DNA of 27,033 nt from Cytophagaceae bacterium UBA6715 (GTDB taxonomy: Bacteria > Bacteroidota > Bacteroidia > Cytophagales > Spirosomataceae). Numbering within the stretch: the first letter of the stretch is position 1; each line of letters starts with the position of its first letter. A program made the translations under genes and the position numbers. Below the pieces are notes generated by a model. The model was not told the DNA's origin and ran no database searches. It was given only the letters and a program-made list of their open reading frames with translations. Where the stretch lies: contig DKIP01000058.1 in the NCBI GenBank assembly GCA_002454335.1, positions 92,826-119,858 on the forward strand. Reading direction: 5' to 3'. This document shows positions 1 to 7,435 of the stretch, in pieces.

Positions 1-389
1 ATCGCTATCTTCAAATCCCCCTTCTGCACAATCGATCCCAAATAAAAATCACACAAGTCCGGCGTATCCGCCACGTTACACAATAAATGACGTTCCGTAC
101 ACGCAGCCTTTATCCCAACATGCAATTCCCGATTATCCGTCGCACAAATCACTAAATCCTTTCCTTCCAAATCCGAATACTCAAACGCCCGCTCACAAAC
201 CTCTACCTGAGGATAACCCTTCAAAAACTCCAAGGTCTCAGCACGAAACATAGGTGCTACCATCGACACCCGCGCCAATGGCGCATTACGCATTAAAGCT
301 GACACCTTTTCTAAGGCCACGTTCCCTCCACCCACGACGAGCGTGTTCAAACGGTCCAACTTTAAAAATATGGGGAAAAGCTCGTTCAT
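1..389 (-). CDS. Siroheme synthase N-terminal-type precorrin-2 dehydrogenase (partial, 3' end off window)
   Basis: About 129 residues are visible before the left edge, so the C-terminus is missing. The N-terminus has a Rossmann NAD-binding signature, VVGGGNVALEK (about residues 18-28). Further on is CDFYLGSIVQKGDLKIA, which resembles the conserved region of Met8p and the CysG N-terminal domain, where the catalytic aspartate lies just upstream in a NVADTPDLCDF-like stretch. These enzymes oxidise precorrin-2 to sirohydrochlorin and in many cases insert iron to give siroheme, the cofactor of sulfite and nitrite reductases. The start ATG lies 3 bases after the rlmN stop, so it is the last visible gene of the minus-strand operon. 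Whether it is a stand-alone short enzyme or fused to more domains cannot be seen. The family call is firm; chelatase activity is inference. Confidence 0.88.
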   Translation of the reverse strand, partial: MNELFPIFLKLDRLNTLVVGGGNVALEKVSALMRNAPLARVSMVAPMFRAETLEFLKGYPQVEVCERAFEYSDLEGKDLVICATDNRELHVGIKAACTERHLLCNVADTPDLCDFYLGSIVQKGDLKIA

Positions 390-392
390 GGC

Positions 393-1433
393 TTATTTTT
401 TACCTGCCAACTGCCCGCAGGCCGCATCAATATCCTTGCCTCGCGACCGACGAACATTCACAATCATTTTCTTACTCTCTAAGAACGCCGTAAACTTCGC
501 CAAAGCATCCGCCTCCGCATTCACAAAATCTGCCTGCTTAATCGGATTGTATTCAATAATATTAATTTTACATGGCAAATGACGCGCGAATTCATACAAT
601 TCCTTTGCATCTTCTACCGTATCATTGAACTTGTTAAACATGATATACTCCAGCGTAATCTCATTCTCCGTCTTCTCGTAAAAATACCGCAAAGCCTCCG
701 ATAGCGCCTCCAACGTATTCGACTCGTTGATTGGCATAATGCGATTCCGCTTCTCATCATTTGCCGCATGTAATGACAGTGCCAAATTAAACTTCACCTG
801 ATCATCGCCCAACTTCTTGATCATCTTCGCAATTCCAGCCGTCGAAACCGTAATCCGACGAGATGCCATCCCTAACCCTTCAGGCGAGGTGATCATCTCA
901 ATCGAAGCTAACACATTGGCATAATTCAATAATGGCTCTCCCATCCCCATATAAACAATATTGGTCAAAGGAATCCCATATTTCTCCTGCGCCTGATCGC
1001 GAATCAACACCACCTGATCATAAATCTCAAATGCCTCCAAATTCCGCTTCCGATCCATGTAGCCCGTGGCACAAAAGCTACAGGTCAACGAGCATCCAAC
1101 CTGCGAAGAGACACAAGCCGTCATCCGTTCACGCGTAGGAATCAATACCCCCTCGATCAAGTGGCCATCATGCAAAGCAAAACTCGACTTAATTGTTCGA
1201 TCCGAACTCACTTGCATCTCCGCACTCGTCACACATTGTAGGTCAAATTCCAAATCTAGCCACTCACGAGTCGTTTTTGGAATATTCGCCATGGCCTCAA
1301 ACGAGCGCACCGACTTCTTCCAAATCCACTCATAAACCTGTTTCGCACGAAACGCAGGCTCCCCATGCTGAAGCATTTCCTGCTTCAACGCATCCAAACT
1401 CAAATTCCGTATCGCTCGTTTCGTCGCTACCAT
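393..1433 (-). CDS. rlmN: Dual-specificity 23S rRNA/tRNA adenine-C2 methyltransferase RlmN
   Basis: 346 residues, the usual RlmN length. It is a radical SAM enzyme that methylates C2 of A2503 in 23S rRNA and A37 in some tRNAs. The [4Fe-4S]-binding motif CSLTCSFC supplies C114, C118 and C121, followed by ATGYMDRKRNL. The glycine-rich GMGEPLLNY segment and the SLHAAND segment are typical of the family. C339 in RSRGKDIDAACGQL near the C-terminus matches the cysteine that forms the methylated protein intermediate, and both catalytic cysteines appear present (C118 doubles as a cluster ligand by position, so exact mapping needs an alignment). The start ATG directly abuts the stop of yqeY with no spacer, indicating translational coupling. 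RlmN rather than Cfr is chosen because of housekeeping context and the absence of any resistance or mobile element nearby. Confidence 0.96.
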   Translation of the reverse strand: MVATKRAIRNLSLDALKQEMLQHGEPAFRAKQVYEWIWKKSVRSFEAMANIPKTTREWLDLEFDLQCVTSAEMQVSSDRTIKSSFALHDGHLIEGVLIPTRERMTACVSSQVGCSLTCSFCATGYMDRKRNLEAFEIYDQVVLIRDQAQEKYGIPLTNIVYMGMGEPLLNYANVLASIEMITSPEGLGMASRRITVSTAGIAKMIKKLGDDQVKFNLALSLHAANDEKRNRIMPINESNTLEALSEALRYFYEKTENEITLEYIMFNKFNDTVEDAKELYEFARHLPCKINIIEYNPIKQADFVNAEADALAKFTAFLESKKMIVNVRRSRGKDIDAACGQLAGKK

Positions 1434-1886
1434 TTATTTCTTCAATAATTCCCCTACTTTCACAGAGATCGCTTTGCCATCCGCTAAACCGGCCAACTGT
1501 TTGGAAGCGACACCCATTACTTTACCCATGTCTGCTGGACTTGTCGCCCCTACTTGCGCGATGATAGCTGCGATTTTCTCCGTTAACTCCGCCTCAGTTA
1601 ATTGCTTCGGCAAAAATTCCTCGATGATCGAAAGCTCAGCTTGCTCCTTTTCCGCCAAATCTGGACGGTTTTGTGCCACATATACATCCAATGAATCTTT
1701 ACGTTGCTTAGCAGCCTTCATCAAAATCTTCATTTCTGCATCTGCCGAAAGACCATCAGCATTCGAGCCCGAAGTCTCCTCGAGTAAAATCATCGATTTA
1801 ATCGCACGTAAAGCACGTAAACGATCTGCATCTTTTGCACGCATCGCATCTTTGATGCCTGCCTCAATTGTTTCTTTTAAAGCCAT
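1434..1886 (-). CDS. yqeY: GatB/YqeY domain-containing protein
   Basis: 150 residues, matching the stand-alone YqeY family. These proteins resemble the tail domain of GatB, the amidotransferase subunit that binds tRNA, but they lack the kinase-like catalytic part. A role in tRNA-dependent transamidation has been suggested for the family, but none is proven. Visible family features are the N-terminal helix with IKDAMRAKDADRLRALRAIK, the middle NRPDLAEKEQAELSIIEEFLPKQL stretch, and the C-terminal DMGKVMGVASKQL followed by a small helical end. It starts one base after the stop of the GH3-family gene and ends directly against the rlmN start, in the middle of a six-gene minus-strand operon. A 148-residue open frame on the other strand covers it but has no family-like sequence. 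Confidence 0.95.
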   Translation of the reverse strand: MALKETIEAGIKDAMRAKDADRLRALRAIKSMILLEETSGSNADGLSADAEMKILMKAAKQRKDSLDVYVAQNRPDLAEKEQAELSIIEEFLPKQLTEAELTEKIAAIIAQVGATSPADMGKVMGVASKQLAGLADGKAISVKVGELLKK

Positions 1887-1887
1887 G

Positions 1888-3408
1888 TTATTGATTAATA
1901 TGAGCCAAAACTCCTTCTAAAAATTCGCGGTGATTACTCAAACGAGGCACCTTGTGTTGACCCCCTAATTTACCTCGACTCCGCATCCAGCTATAAAATG
2001 TACCTGCCGGCGCTTCATGAATTTTAGGTGACCCCAAAACCAAATCATAAGAACGCTTCGCATCGTAATCCGAATTGTTCGCACGCAAGGTTTCGTCTAA
2101 CACAGCCACAAAGGTACGCAAATCTTTTGGCGCACGCGAAAATTCAATCACCCATTCATGACTTCCACGCTTTCCTCCATCCATATAGGCTGGCGCCGCC
2201 GTATAATCCTTGATTTCCGAATCAGTCGCCCGACAAGCCGCCGCAACAGCCTGCTCCGCATTTTCAATGATTAATTCTTCTCCAAATGCATTTATAAAAT
2301 GCTTGGTTCTTCCCGAAATCTTTACCCGATAGGGACTCAATGACGTAAATCTTACCGTATCTCCTATCTTATACCTCCACAAACCCGAATTCGTCGTAAT
2401 CACCACCGCATAATTCACCCCTAACTCAACTTGCTCCAAAGGAACAATCGAGTCATGCTCCTCCCCCTTTTCGCCCATCGGGATAAATTCATAAAAAATG
2501 CCATAATCCAACATCAATAGCATTTCATCGGGTTTATTCAAATCATCCTGAATTCCAAAAAATCCTTCTGATGCATTATAAATCTCCAAGAATCTTACTT
2601 CCGAAGAGGGGAAAATATGCGTTTGAAATAATTCCCGATATGGCCCAAATGCTACCGCTCCATGAACCAAAAATTCAAAATTTGGCCAAACCTCCAGAAT
2701 GGATTGTTTGCCCGTTATTTCCAAAATCTTCTCGATCAACACCAATGTCCACGTAGGAACGCCCAAAATACTTGTCACATTTTCCTGCGATGTCTCCTGC
2801 GCCATCTTCTCAATCTTCTGATCCCAATCGCCCATCAATGCGACGTCCAACGAGGGCGTCCGAATCATCTGTGCCCAAATAGGCAAATTCTTCATCACCA
2901 CCGCAGAAACATCCCCCATCAACATACTCGAATTCATGGAATCCGAAGTTAAACTTCCTCCAATCGAAAGGCCTTTGCCTTCAAAAATCTTCGTCTCAGG
3001 CTTATTTTGAATCAATAGCGTAATCATGTCCTTCCCGCCCATCATGTGACACTCTTCTAGTGATTCCTTTGACACGGGAATAAACTTACTCCGAGCATTC
3101 GTGGTACCCGACGATTTAGAAAACCAGGTAATCGGCGTAGACCACAACACTTGCTGTTCCCCTTGCATCATCCGCTCGATGTATGGGAAAAGCTCTTCGT
3201 AGGTTGAAATGGGTACCCTTTGGCGAAAAGTCTCATACGAGTTAAAATCCTCATACCCATATTTCTTCCCCCATTCTGTTTCTCTTCCCTCCGCAATTAA
3301 TCGACGCAATCCATCAAATTGCAAATCCAAGGGCCTCGCATAAATTGCCTCAATCCGCGGCATCCGCCGCTTCATAAACCACAATAAAGTCTCGTTAAAC
3401 AAGGACAT
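1888..3408 (-). CDS. GH3 auxin-responsive promoter family protein (putative acyl-acid amido synthetase)
   Basis: 506 residues. GH3 proteins belong to the ANL adenylating superfamily. Plant members activate jasmonate or auxin as acyl-adenylates and couple them to amino acids. Bacterial homologues, common in Bacteroidota, have no settled substrate. Visible motifs are the phosphate-binding loop SSGTTNARSKFIPVS (residues 99-113), the nucleotide/substrate motif YNASEGFFG (277-285), WRYKIGDTVRF (about 344-354) with the hinge-region aspartate, and INAFGEELIIENAEQ (372-386) at the start of the C-terminal subdomain. All the main adenylation motifs appear intact, so the enzyme is probably active. There is no signal peptide, so it is cytoplasmic. 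It sits 5 bases after the glycerophosphodiesterase gene and 1 base before yqeY. The substrate is unknown; nothing around it points to an auxin-like acid. Confidence 0.92.
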   Translation of the reverse strand: MSLFNETLLWFMKRRMPRIEAIYARPLDLQFDGLRRLIAEGRETEWGKKYGYEDFNSYETFRQRVPISTYEELFPYIERMMQGEQQVLWSTPITWFSKSSGTTNARSKFIPVSKESLEECHMMGGKDMITLLIQNKPETKIFEGKGLSIGGSLTSDSMNSSMLMGDVSAVVMKNLPIWAQMIRTPSLDVALMGDWDQKIEKMAQETSQENVTSILGVPTWTLVLIEKILEITGKQSILEVWPNFEFLVHGAVAFGPYRELFQTHIFPSSEVRFLEIYNASEGFFGIQDDLNKPDEMLLMLDYGIFYEFIPMGEKGEEHDSIVPLEQVELGVNYAVVITTNSGLWRYKIGDTVRFTSLSPYRVKISGRTKHFINAFGEELIIENAEQAVAAACRATDSEIKDYTAAPAYMDGGKRGSHEWVIEFSRAPKDLRTFVAVLDETLRANNSDYDAKRSYDLVLGSPKIHEAPAGTFYSWMRSRGKLGGQHKVPRLSNHREFLEGVLAHINQ

Positions 3409-3413
3409 AATTA

Positions 3414-4277
3414 TTAATGAATCTTGGGCGCGCGATTTGGATAGTCGGTAATGATTCCATCAACACCCATAGCTACAAACTGCTTCATTTGGTCCGTGGT
3501 ATTAATCGTCCATGGAATCACCTGCATGCCTTTGGCATGACAAAAAGAAATCATTTCAGCAGTCAAATATTGATAACTTGAACTGTAAATCGAGGGTTTA
3601 AAGCCTAAGGTATCCAACACATATTGAGGCTTTTCAGATTCTACGAGAGCTGACAAGCACACTTCCGGATAGGCTTGGTGATAATAGGATAAAACAGCAA
3701 AATCAAAACTTTGCAAGATCACAAATTCATTTGGAACAAATTGACGAATCTGATGCTGCACCAGATCAGCGAAGTCCTTCACCGATGCCGGCTGGGATTT
3801 CCCATATTCTGCGGGCTCCGACTTAATCTCAATGTTATAATACACAGCTTCCCCCGTTTGCTTGCGAAATGCTTCACCCAAAGCGAGAACCTCGGCAAGC
3901 AGAGGTTTGTAAGTTGGCACTGCCTTTTGCTCCAAAAACAAGCTATTCCCTCGCTTTCCTACGTCAAAACGTTTGATTTCCGCATAGGACATTTGATACA
4001 AATTCAACGCCGACTCTTCGGATCGAACAACAGCCTCTCCTGTAGGATGGCTCGCATACCGCGCATTCATGTAAGGCTCATGACTGACGACCACTTTGCC
4101 ATCACCGGACAAGACAACATCCATTTCCAACACCCGCACACCGATCTCAAGAGCGTGCTTAAAAGCAGGCAGCGAATTCTCAGGGAATAATCCCCGACAG
4201 CCACGATGTCCTTGAATGAAGGGAGTTTGTGCCATGATAGAAGTACTAAACAAGATTAAAATGAGTAGAATTTTCAT
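3414..4277 (-). CDS. Secreted glycerophosphodiester phosphodiesterase
   Basis: 287 residues with a Sec signal peptide (hydrophobic residues about 3-15, likely cleavage after SIMA at residue 16), so the mature enzyme is periplasmic. It is a GDPD-family TIM barrel: the catalytic pattern is GHRG (H24, R25), PENSLPAF (E33, N34), EMDV (E51, D53) and VVSHEP (H66). The C-terminal barrel strands appear as VIPWTINT and MGVDGIITDYPNR, which is characteristic of the family. It would hydrolyse deacylated phospholipids such as glycerophosphocholine to glycerol 3-phosphate and the alcohol, in line with GlpQ-type enzymes, although short Bacteroidota members may have other substrates. It begins one base after the stop of the DUF4296 lipoprotein gene. 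All key residues are present. Confidence 0.94.
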   Translation of the reverse strand: MKILLILILFSTSIMAQTPFIQGHRGCRGLFPENSLPAFKHALEIGVRVLEMDVVLSGDGKVVVSHEPYMNARYASHPTGEAVVRSEESALNLYQMSYAEIKRFDVGKRGNSLFLEQKAVPTYKPLLAEVLALGEAFRKQTGEAVYYNIEIKSEPAEYGKSQPASVKDFADLVQHQIRQFVPNEFVILQSFDFAVLSYYHQAYPEVCLSALVESEKPQYVLDTLGFKPSIYSSSYQYLTAEMISFCHAKGMQVIPWTINTTDQMKQFVAMGVDGIITDYPNRAPKIH

Positions 4278-4278
4278 C

Positions 4279-4608
4279 CTATTTTTTCAATTGTTGCTTT
4301 TTGGCTAACGCCGCATTCACTTTTTTATATAAATCAATGAAATCTTGAGGCTCCTGAACATAGGATGCAAAGCTTTTAGCGAATCGAGTCGAATCGACAC
4401 CATGTTTTTTCAATGTCGCACGCTCTAACTGATTATATAAAATGACAGAAGTATCCGCACTAACAATATTCAACGCACTAATTCTTCCCTCATCTAAATG
4501 AATATCTGCCAATATTTCGGCCATTTGATCCTCAGGAAGTCGATTCGTGGGCTTCGAATCTGAGCATCCCACACAGGCCAACAAGAGAATTAGGATAAAA
4601 AATCGCAT
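4279..4608 (-). CDS. DUF4296 domain lipoprotein
   Basis: 109 residues from the chosen ATG at 4608. A longer frame extends to 4665, but only the 4608 start puts a lipoprotein signal at the N-terminus: MRFFILILLLACVGC, with a lipobox-like ACVGC. The mature protein has the features of the Bacteroidota DUF4296 family: an EDQMAEILADIHLDEGRISAL segment with the D-x-H pattern, then a Y-N-Q-L ... KKHGVDSTRFAKSFASYVQEP segment and a last helix DLYKKVNAALAKKQ. No function is known for the family; the protein should be anchored to a membrane on the periplasmic side. It is the first gene of the six-gene minus-strand operon and lies divergent to the DUF58 gene, with about 105 bases between them. Confidence 0.85.
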   Translation of the reverse strand: MRFFILILLLACVGCSDSKPTNRLPEDQMAEILADIHLDEGRISALNIVSADTSVILYNQLERATLKKHGVDSTRFAKSFASYVQEPQDFIDLYKKVNAALAKKQQLKK

Positions 4609-4623
4609 AAACCAAATTTGATA

Positions 4624-4657
4624 CAAATTAGAAAGCTTTTCTCGCTTTTCATCCAAA
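4624..4657 (-). promoter_or_regulatory. Possible Bacteroidota-type promoter for the DUF4296 operon
   Basis: Read on the minus strand, CTAATTTG (4631-4624) resembles the -7 box TAnnTTTG with one base of slippage. A TTTG (4657-4654) lies 22 bases upstream, near the usual 19-21 base spacing for a -33 box. The transcript would begin about 9 bases before the start at 4608. The match is imperfect and the region is AT-rich, so this is tentative. Confidence 0.25.
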
Positions 4658-4714
4658 GTGCTCAAAAAATCGGTAATTTAGCAAGATTCTAAAGCTAAAT
4701 TTCAGCAATCAGAA

Positions 4715-5578
4715 GTGGATATTCGATCGTTCCTTTCTCATATTGTGCAATTGGAAATTCGCATTCGCAAGGCGATTAACACCCAAATGCACGGCAACTT
4801 TTCCTCTATTTTTAAGGGGTCAGGCTTGGAATTTAGTGACCTTAGACAATACCATTATGGCGATGATGTACGCCACATCGACTGGAATACAACCGCAAAA
4901 GGGCACGGTACATTTGTAAAATTATTCAAGGAAGAGAAAGAACAAACCGTATTCTTTCTTTTAGACGTGAGTGCTTCACAACTAGTAGGCAAACGCAATA
5001 AAAGTAAGTTAGCAACACTCAAAGAAGTAGCTGGGGTACTCGCATTCTCCGCCATGCAAGAAGCGGGGCACATTGGCTTTTGTGCGTATTCTGACCAAAA
5101 TGAGAAATTCATTGCCCCAGGTGCCGGGAAAAAACATGGGTACAAAACAATTTCGGAAATTTTCAAATTAAACCCCATGAATGTGGGAACTGACCTAAAA
5201 GCAGGTCTAAAATTCACACTTCAAGCTTTAAAGCGTAAGAGTTTAGTTTTTGTTTTGTCTGACTTTATCAATGAAAATTATGAAGATTTACTTCGTGCAT
5301 TAGCATTGAAGCATGATTTGGTTGTCGTTCATCTGCAAGACAAGATAGAAACAGAATTGCCAAACATGGGAATCATTCCTGTTTACGATCCTGAGCGGAG
5401 ACAAACAACGTGGGTTAATACATCTGCCAGCTCATTCCGTGAGCGGTTAAAAACAAATTTGCAAGAATATGCCTTGTTGAAAAACAAATGCAAGCAATGG
5501 CAGGCTGATTATGTGGGTATTCCGTCCGGCGAAGATTTTGTTCCCGCCTTGGTGAAATTATTTAATGTTAGAAAATGA
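4715..5578 (+). CDS. DUF58 domain-containing protein
   Basis: 287 residues, starting at GTG 4715; no ATG upstream in frame gives a better start. The hallmark DUF58 motif is intact: GLEFSDLRQYHYGDDVRHIDWN (about residues 38-59), followed by a VWA-like beta strand ending LLDVSASQ that carries a MIDAS-like D-x-S-x-S pattern. A second strand reads SLVFVLSDF. Such proteins usually sit beside a MoxR AAA ATPase and BatA-type VWA proteins and are thought to act with them in envelope stress or metal-chaperone-like roles, a view based on gene context rather than proven chemistry. It overlaps the next gene by 4 bases (ATGA) and is the first gene of the plus-strand cluster. No MoxR gene lies immediately upstream, where the divergent DUF4296 gene is found instead. 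Confidence 0.93.
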   Translation: MDIRSFLSHIVQLEIRIRKAINTQMHGNFSSIFKGSGLEFSDLRQYHYGDDVRHIDWNTTAKGHGTFVKLFKEEKEQTVFFLLDVSASQLVGKRNKSKLATLKEVAGVLAFSAMQEAGHIGFCAYSDQNEKFIAPGAGKKHGYKTISEIFKLNPMNVGTDLKAGLKFTLQALKRKSLVFVLSDFINENYEDLLRALALKHDLVVVHLQDKIETELPNMGIIPVYDPERRQTTWVNTSASSFRERLKTNLQEYALLKNKCKQWQADYVGIPSGEDFVPALVKLFNVRK

Positions 5579-6444
5579 TGCAACAGGTACAAGCCATTCA
5601 GGTACAAGGCCATTTTCTGGAGGATTCGGCCAAAATTGGACAAGACATTCATTATGTATTACGCGTATCACATGCGCCCCAACAAGAAATTTTTTTCCCG
5701 AGCATCAATCAAGCCTTTGGTGTTTTCAAACCCATCAAAAAAGATTATTTCCCTACAAAAACAGGTAGCCAAAACATAAGCATTGATTCGGCGATATACA
5801 CACTTCGCCAGTTTGAAATTCAAGATTACCAAACATTACGCATTCCAATCGCCATTCAAACGGAATTAGATTGTACGCTTGTTTCTCCAGCGCGAGATAC
5901 CATTTATCTCAAGCGCTTGATGCCAAATGCAAAAGAAGTAAAAATTGATTCACTTATCCAATCCATTCCCATCAGTCCACTAAAACCTAAACCCGATCTA
6001 AGAAACCTCACGCTCGGGGCAATCAGCTTACTCATCACAATTGGGCTTGTTTATTGGATGTTAGGCAATCGCATTCGGCAAGGACTTAAACTCTATTTAT
6101 TATGGCGAAAAAACCTAGAATTTAGACGTACATACCAAAGGTTCATGCGAAATATTTCTGGTTCTTCAAAAGGTCTGCAAAACCTAGAAAATGCAGCTTC
6201 ACTCTGGAAAAATTATTTAGAACGGCTCACCGATATCCCATTTTCGACATTCACTACAACTGAAATGGTCGATAATTTACCTGATAAACGACTAGAAAAA
6301 ACATTACAAGAAGTGGATTCGGCAATCTATGGAGGCAATTTTTCCTCGAAAACCTTGGAAGCCATTAAAGTTATGCTCGAAATTGCAGAAACTGTTTATT
6401 TACAAGAACGAGCTAAAATTAATCAAGAAGTCAAGCGATCATGA
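5575..6444 (+). CDS. BatD/DUF4381-like membrane protein of the Bat cluster
   Basis: 289 residues. Residues 1 to about 140 look like a beta-sandwich of the BatD type, with IGQDIHYVLRVSHA early on and an FKPIKKDYFPTK strand-turn region. One transmembrane helix (about 146-163, TLGAISLLITIGLVYWML) follows, then a basic linker (GLKLYLLWRKNLEFRR) and a helical cytoplasmic C-terminus (LWKNYLERLTDIPFSTFTT) like that seen after the helix in DUF4381/BatD proteins. No N-terminal signal peptide is visible, and the in-frame codon at 5569-5571 is TAG, so the protein cannot be extended upstream. That is odd, because the beta domain is expected in the periplasm. It overlaps the DUF58 gene at one end and the VWA gene at the other by 4 bases each, which indicates tight translational coupling. 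I infer the role from position; the sequence match is only by overall architecture. Confidence 0.7.
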   Translation: MMQQVQAIQVQGHFLEDSAKIGQDIHYVLRVSHAPQQEIFFPSINQAFGVFKPIKKDYFPTKTGSQNISIDSAIYTLRQFEIQDYQTLRIPIAIQTELDCTLVSPARDTIYLKRLMPNAKEVKIDSLIQSIPISPLKPKPDLRNLTLGAISLLITIGLVYWMLGNRIRQGLKLYLLWRKNLEFRRTYQRFMRNISGSSKGLQNLENAASLWKNYLERLTDIPFSTFTTTEMVDNLPDKRLEKTLQEVDSAIYGGNFSSKTLEAIKVMLEIAETVYLQERAKINQEVKRS

Positions 6445-7433
6445 AATTCAACCTCTTCTATTCTTGGCATCAAGTAAAATCCATTTTTTCCTACTCGTGG
6501 GAGAATACGTTTTATCTGTACCTTATTCCCTTACCCCTCATTATCATTCTTATTCGACTAATAGTCAAAAGAAAAAACCAATCTCGTGTCGTTTTATCAT
6601 TTAAAGCACCGTTTAAACAACATAAACTTACACGAATCTTAACGTTTATGCCAGACACGGTGCTCAGCCTCTGTATGATATCCATCATTATTGCACTCGC
6701 TGACCCTTACAAATCCATTTACCAAACCCGTATACAACAAGAGGGTGTAGACATTGCCCTAGGGCTCGATGTTTCATCATCCATGTTAACGAAAGACGTG
6801 CAACCCTCCCGTTTAGCCGTTGCCAAGCAAACTGCACAAGCATTTATCGCAGGACGAAAATTTGACCAAATAGCACTCGTTGCCTTTGCGGGAGCACCCT
6901 ATCTCTCAAGTCCAATTACTTCAGATAGTAGTTTTTTATCATTTTCGCTACGGGCGCTTTCCCAGCAGCAAGTAACGGAAGAAGGAACTGCGTTAGGCGA
7001 CGCATTAGGCATGTGCATTAACCAAATTCGAGAAGAAGCTAATCCTAAAAAAATCATTATTCTTATCAGTGATGGCAATAATACCGCGGGAAATTTAGAC
7101 CCACTCACCTCAGCAGAACTCGCTAAGACATTTAAAATCAAGGTATATACGATTGCGGTAGGTAGCTCAACAGCCAGTCTTGATCCTGTCGATGAAAGTA
7201 CGCTTCGGATGATTGCCAAGCATGCAAATGGACGTTTTTACCGGGCCACAGACAAGCAAACTTTACAATCCATATTCAACGAAATTGATGTCATGGAAAA
7301 ATCCCGAACTTTAAAGATTCGAGAAGTAGAACATAAATCGGCCGCTCCTGTATTTTTCCAATTGGCCTTTTTCCTTTTCTTCATCAATCTACTCCTGAAA
7401 GTCCTCGGAATCAGTAACACTTTAGAAGACTAA
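6441..7433 (+). CDS. batA: BatA-like VWA domain membrane protein
   Basis: 330 residues. Two N-terminal transmembrane helices (about 24-43 and 72-88) precede a von Willebrand factor A domain, and a third helix lies at the C-terminus (FFQLAFFLFFINLLLKVLG). The MIDAS metal site is complete: D110, S112 and S114 in LDVSSSM, the threonine in EEGTALGDAL, and the aspartate in LISDGNNTAGN. This matches the BatA layout, in which the VWA domain faces the periplasm between membrane segments. Bat operons usually add BatB, BatC and BatE, but here the next gene is ispE. The start ATG overlaps the previous stop (ATGA), and the stop is 2 bases before ispE. The gene symbol is used as a family label, since only one VWA gene is present. 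Confidence 0.9.
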   Translation: MKFNLFYSWHQVKSIFSYSWENTFYLYLIPLPLIIILIRLIVKRKNQSRVVLSFKAPFKQHKLTRILTFMPDTVLSLCMISIIIALADPYKSIYQTRIQQEGVDIALGLDVSSSMLTKDVQPSRLAVAKQTAQAFIAGRKFDQIALVAFAGAPYLSSPITSDSSFLSFSLRALSQQQVTEEGTALGDALGMCINQIREEANPKKIIILISDGNNTAGNLDPLTSAELAKTFKIKVYTIAVGSSTASLDPVDESTLRMIAKHANGRFYRATDKQTLQSIFNEIDVMEKSRTLKIREVEHKSAAPVFFQLAFFLFFINLLLKVLGISNTLED

Positions 7434-7435
7434 TT

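Noticed and set aside
1474..1920. 148-residue open frame on the plus strand
   Set aside because: It covers the antisense of yqeY, which has strong family sequence, and has no recognisable motif or gene-like start.
3711..4190. 159-residue open frame on the plus strand
   Set aside because: It is antisense to the glycerophosphodiesterase gene, whose catalytic residues and signal peptide are clear.
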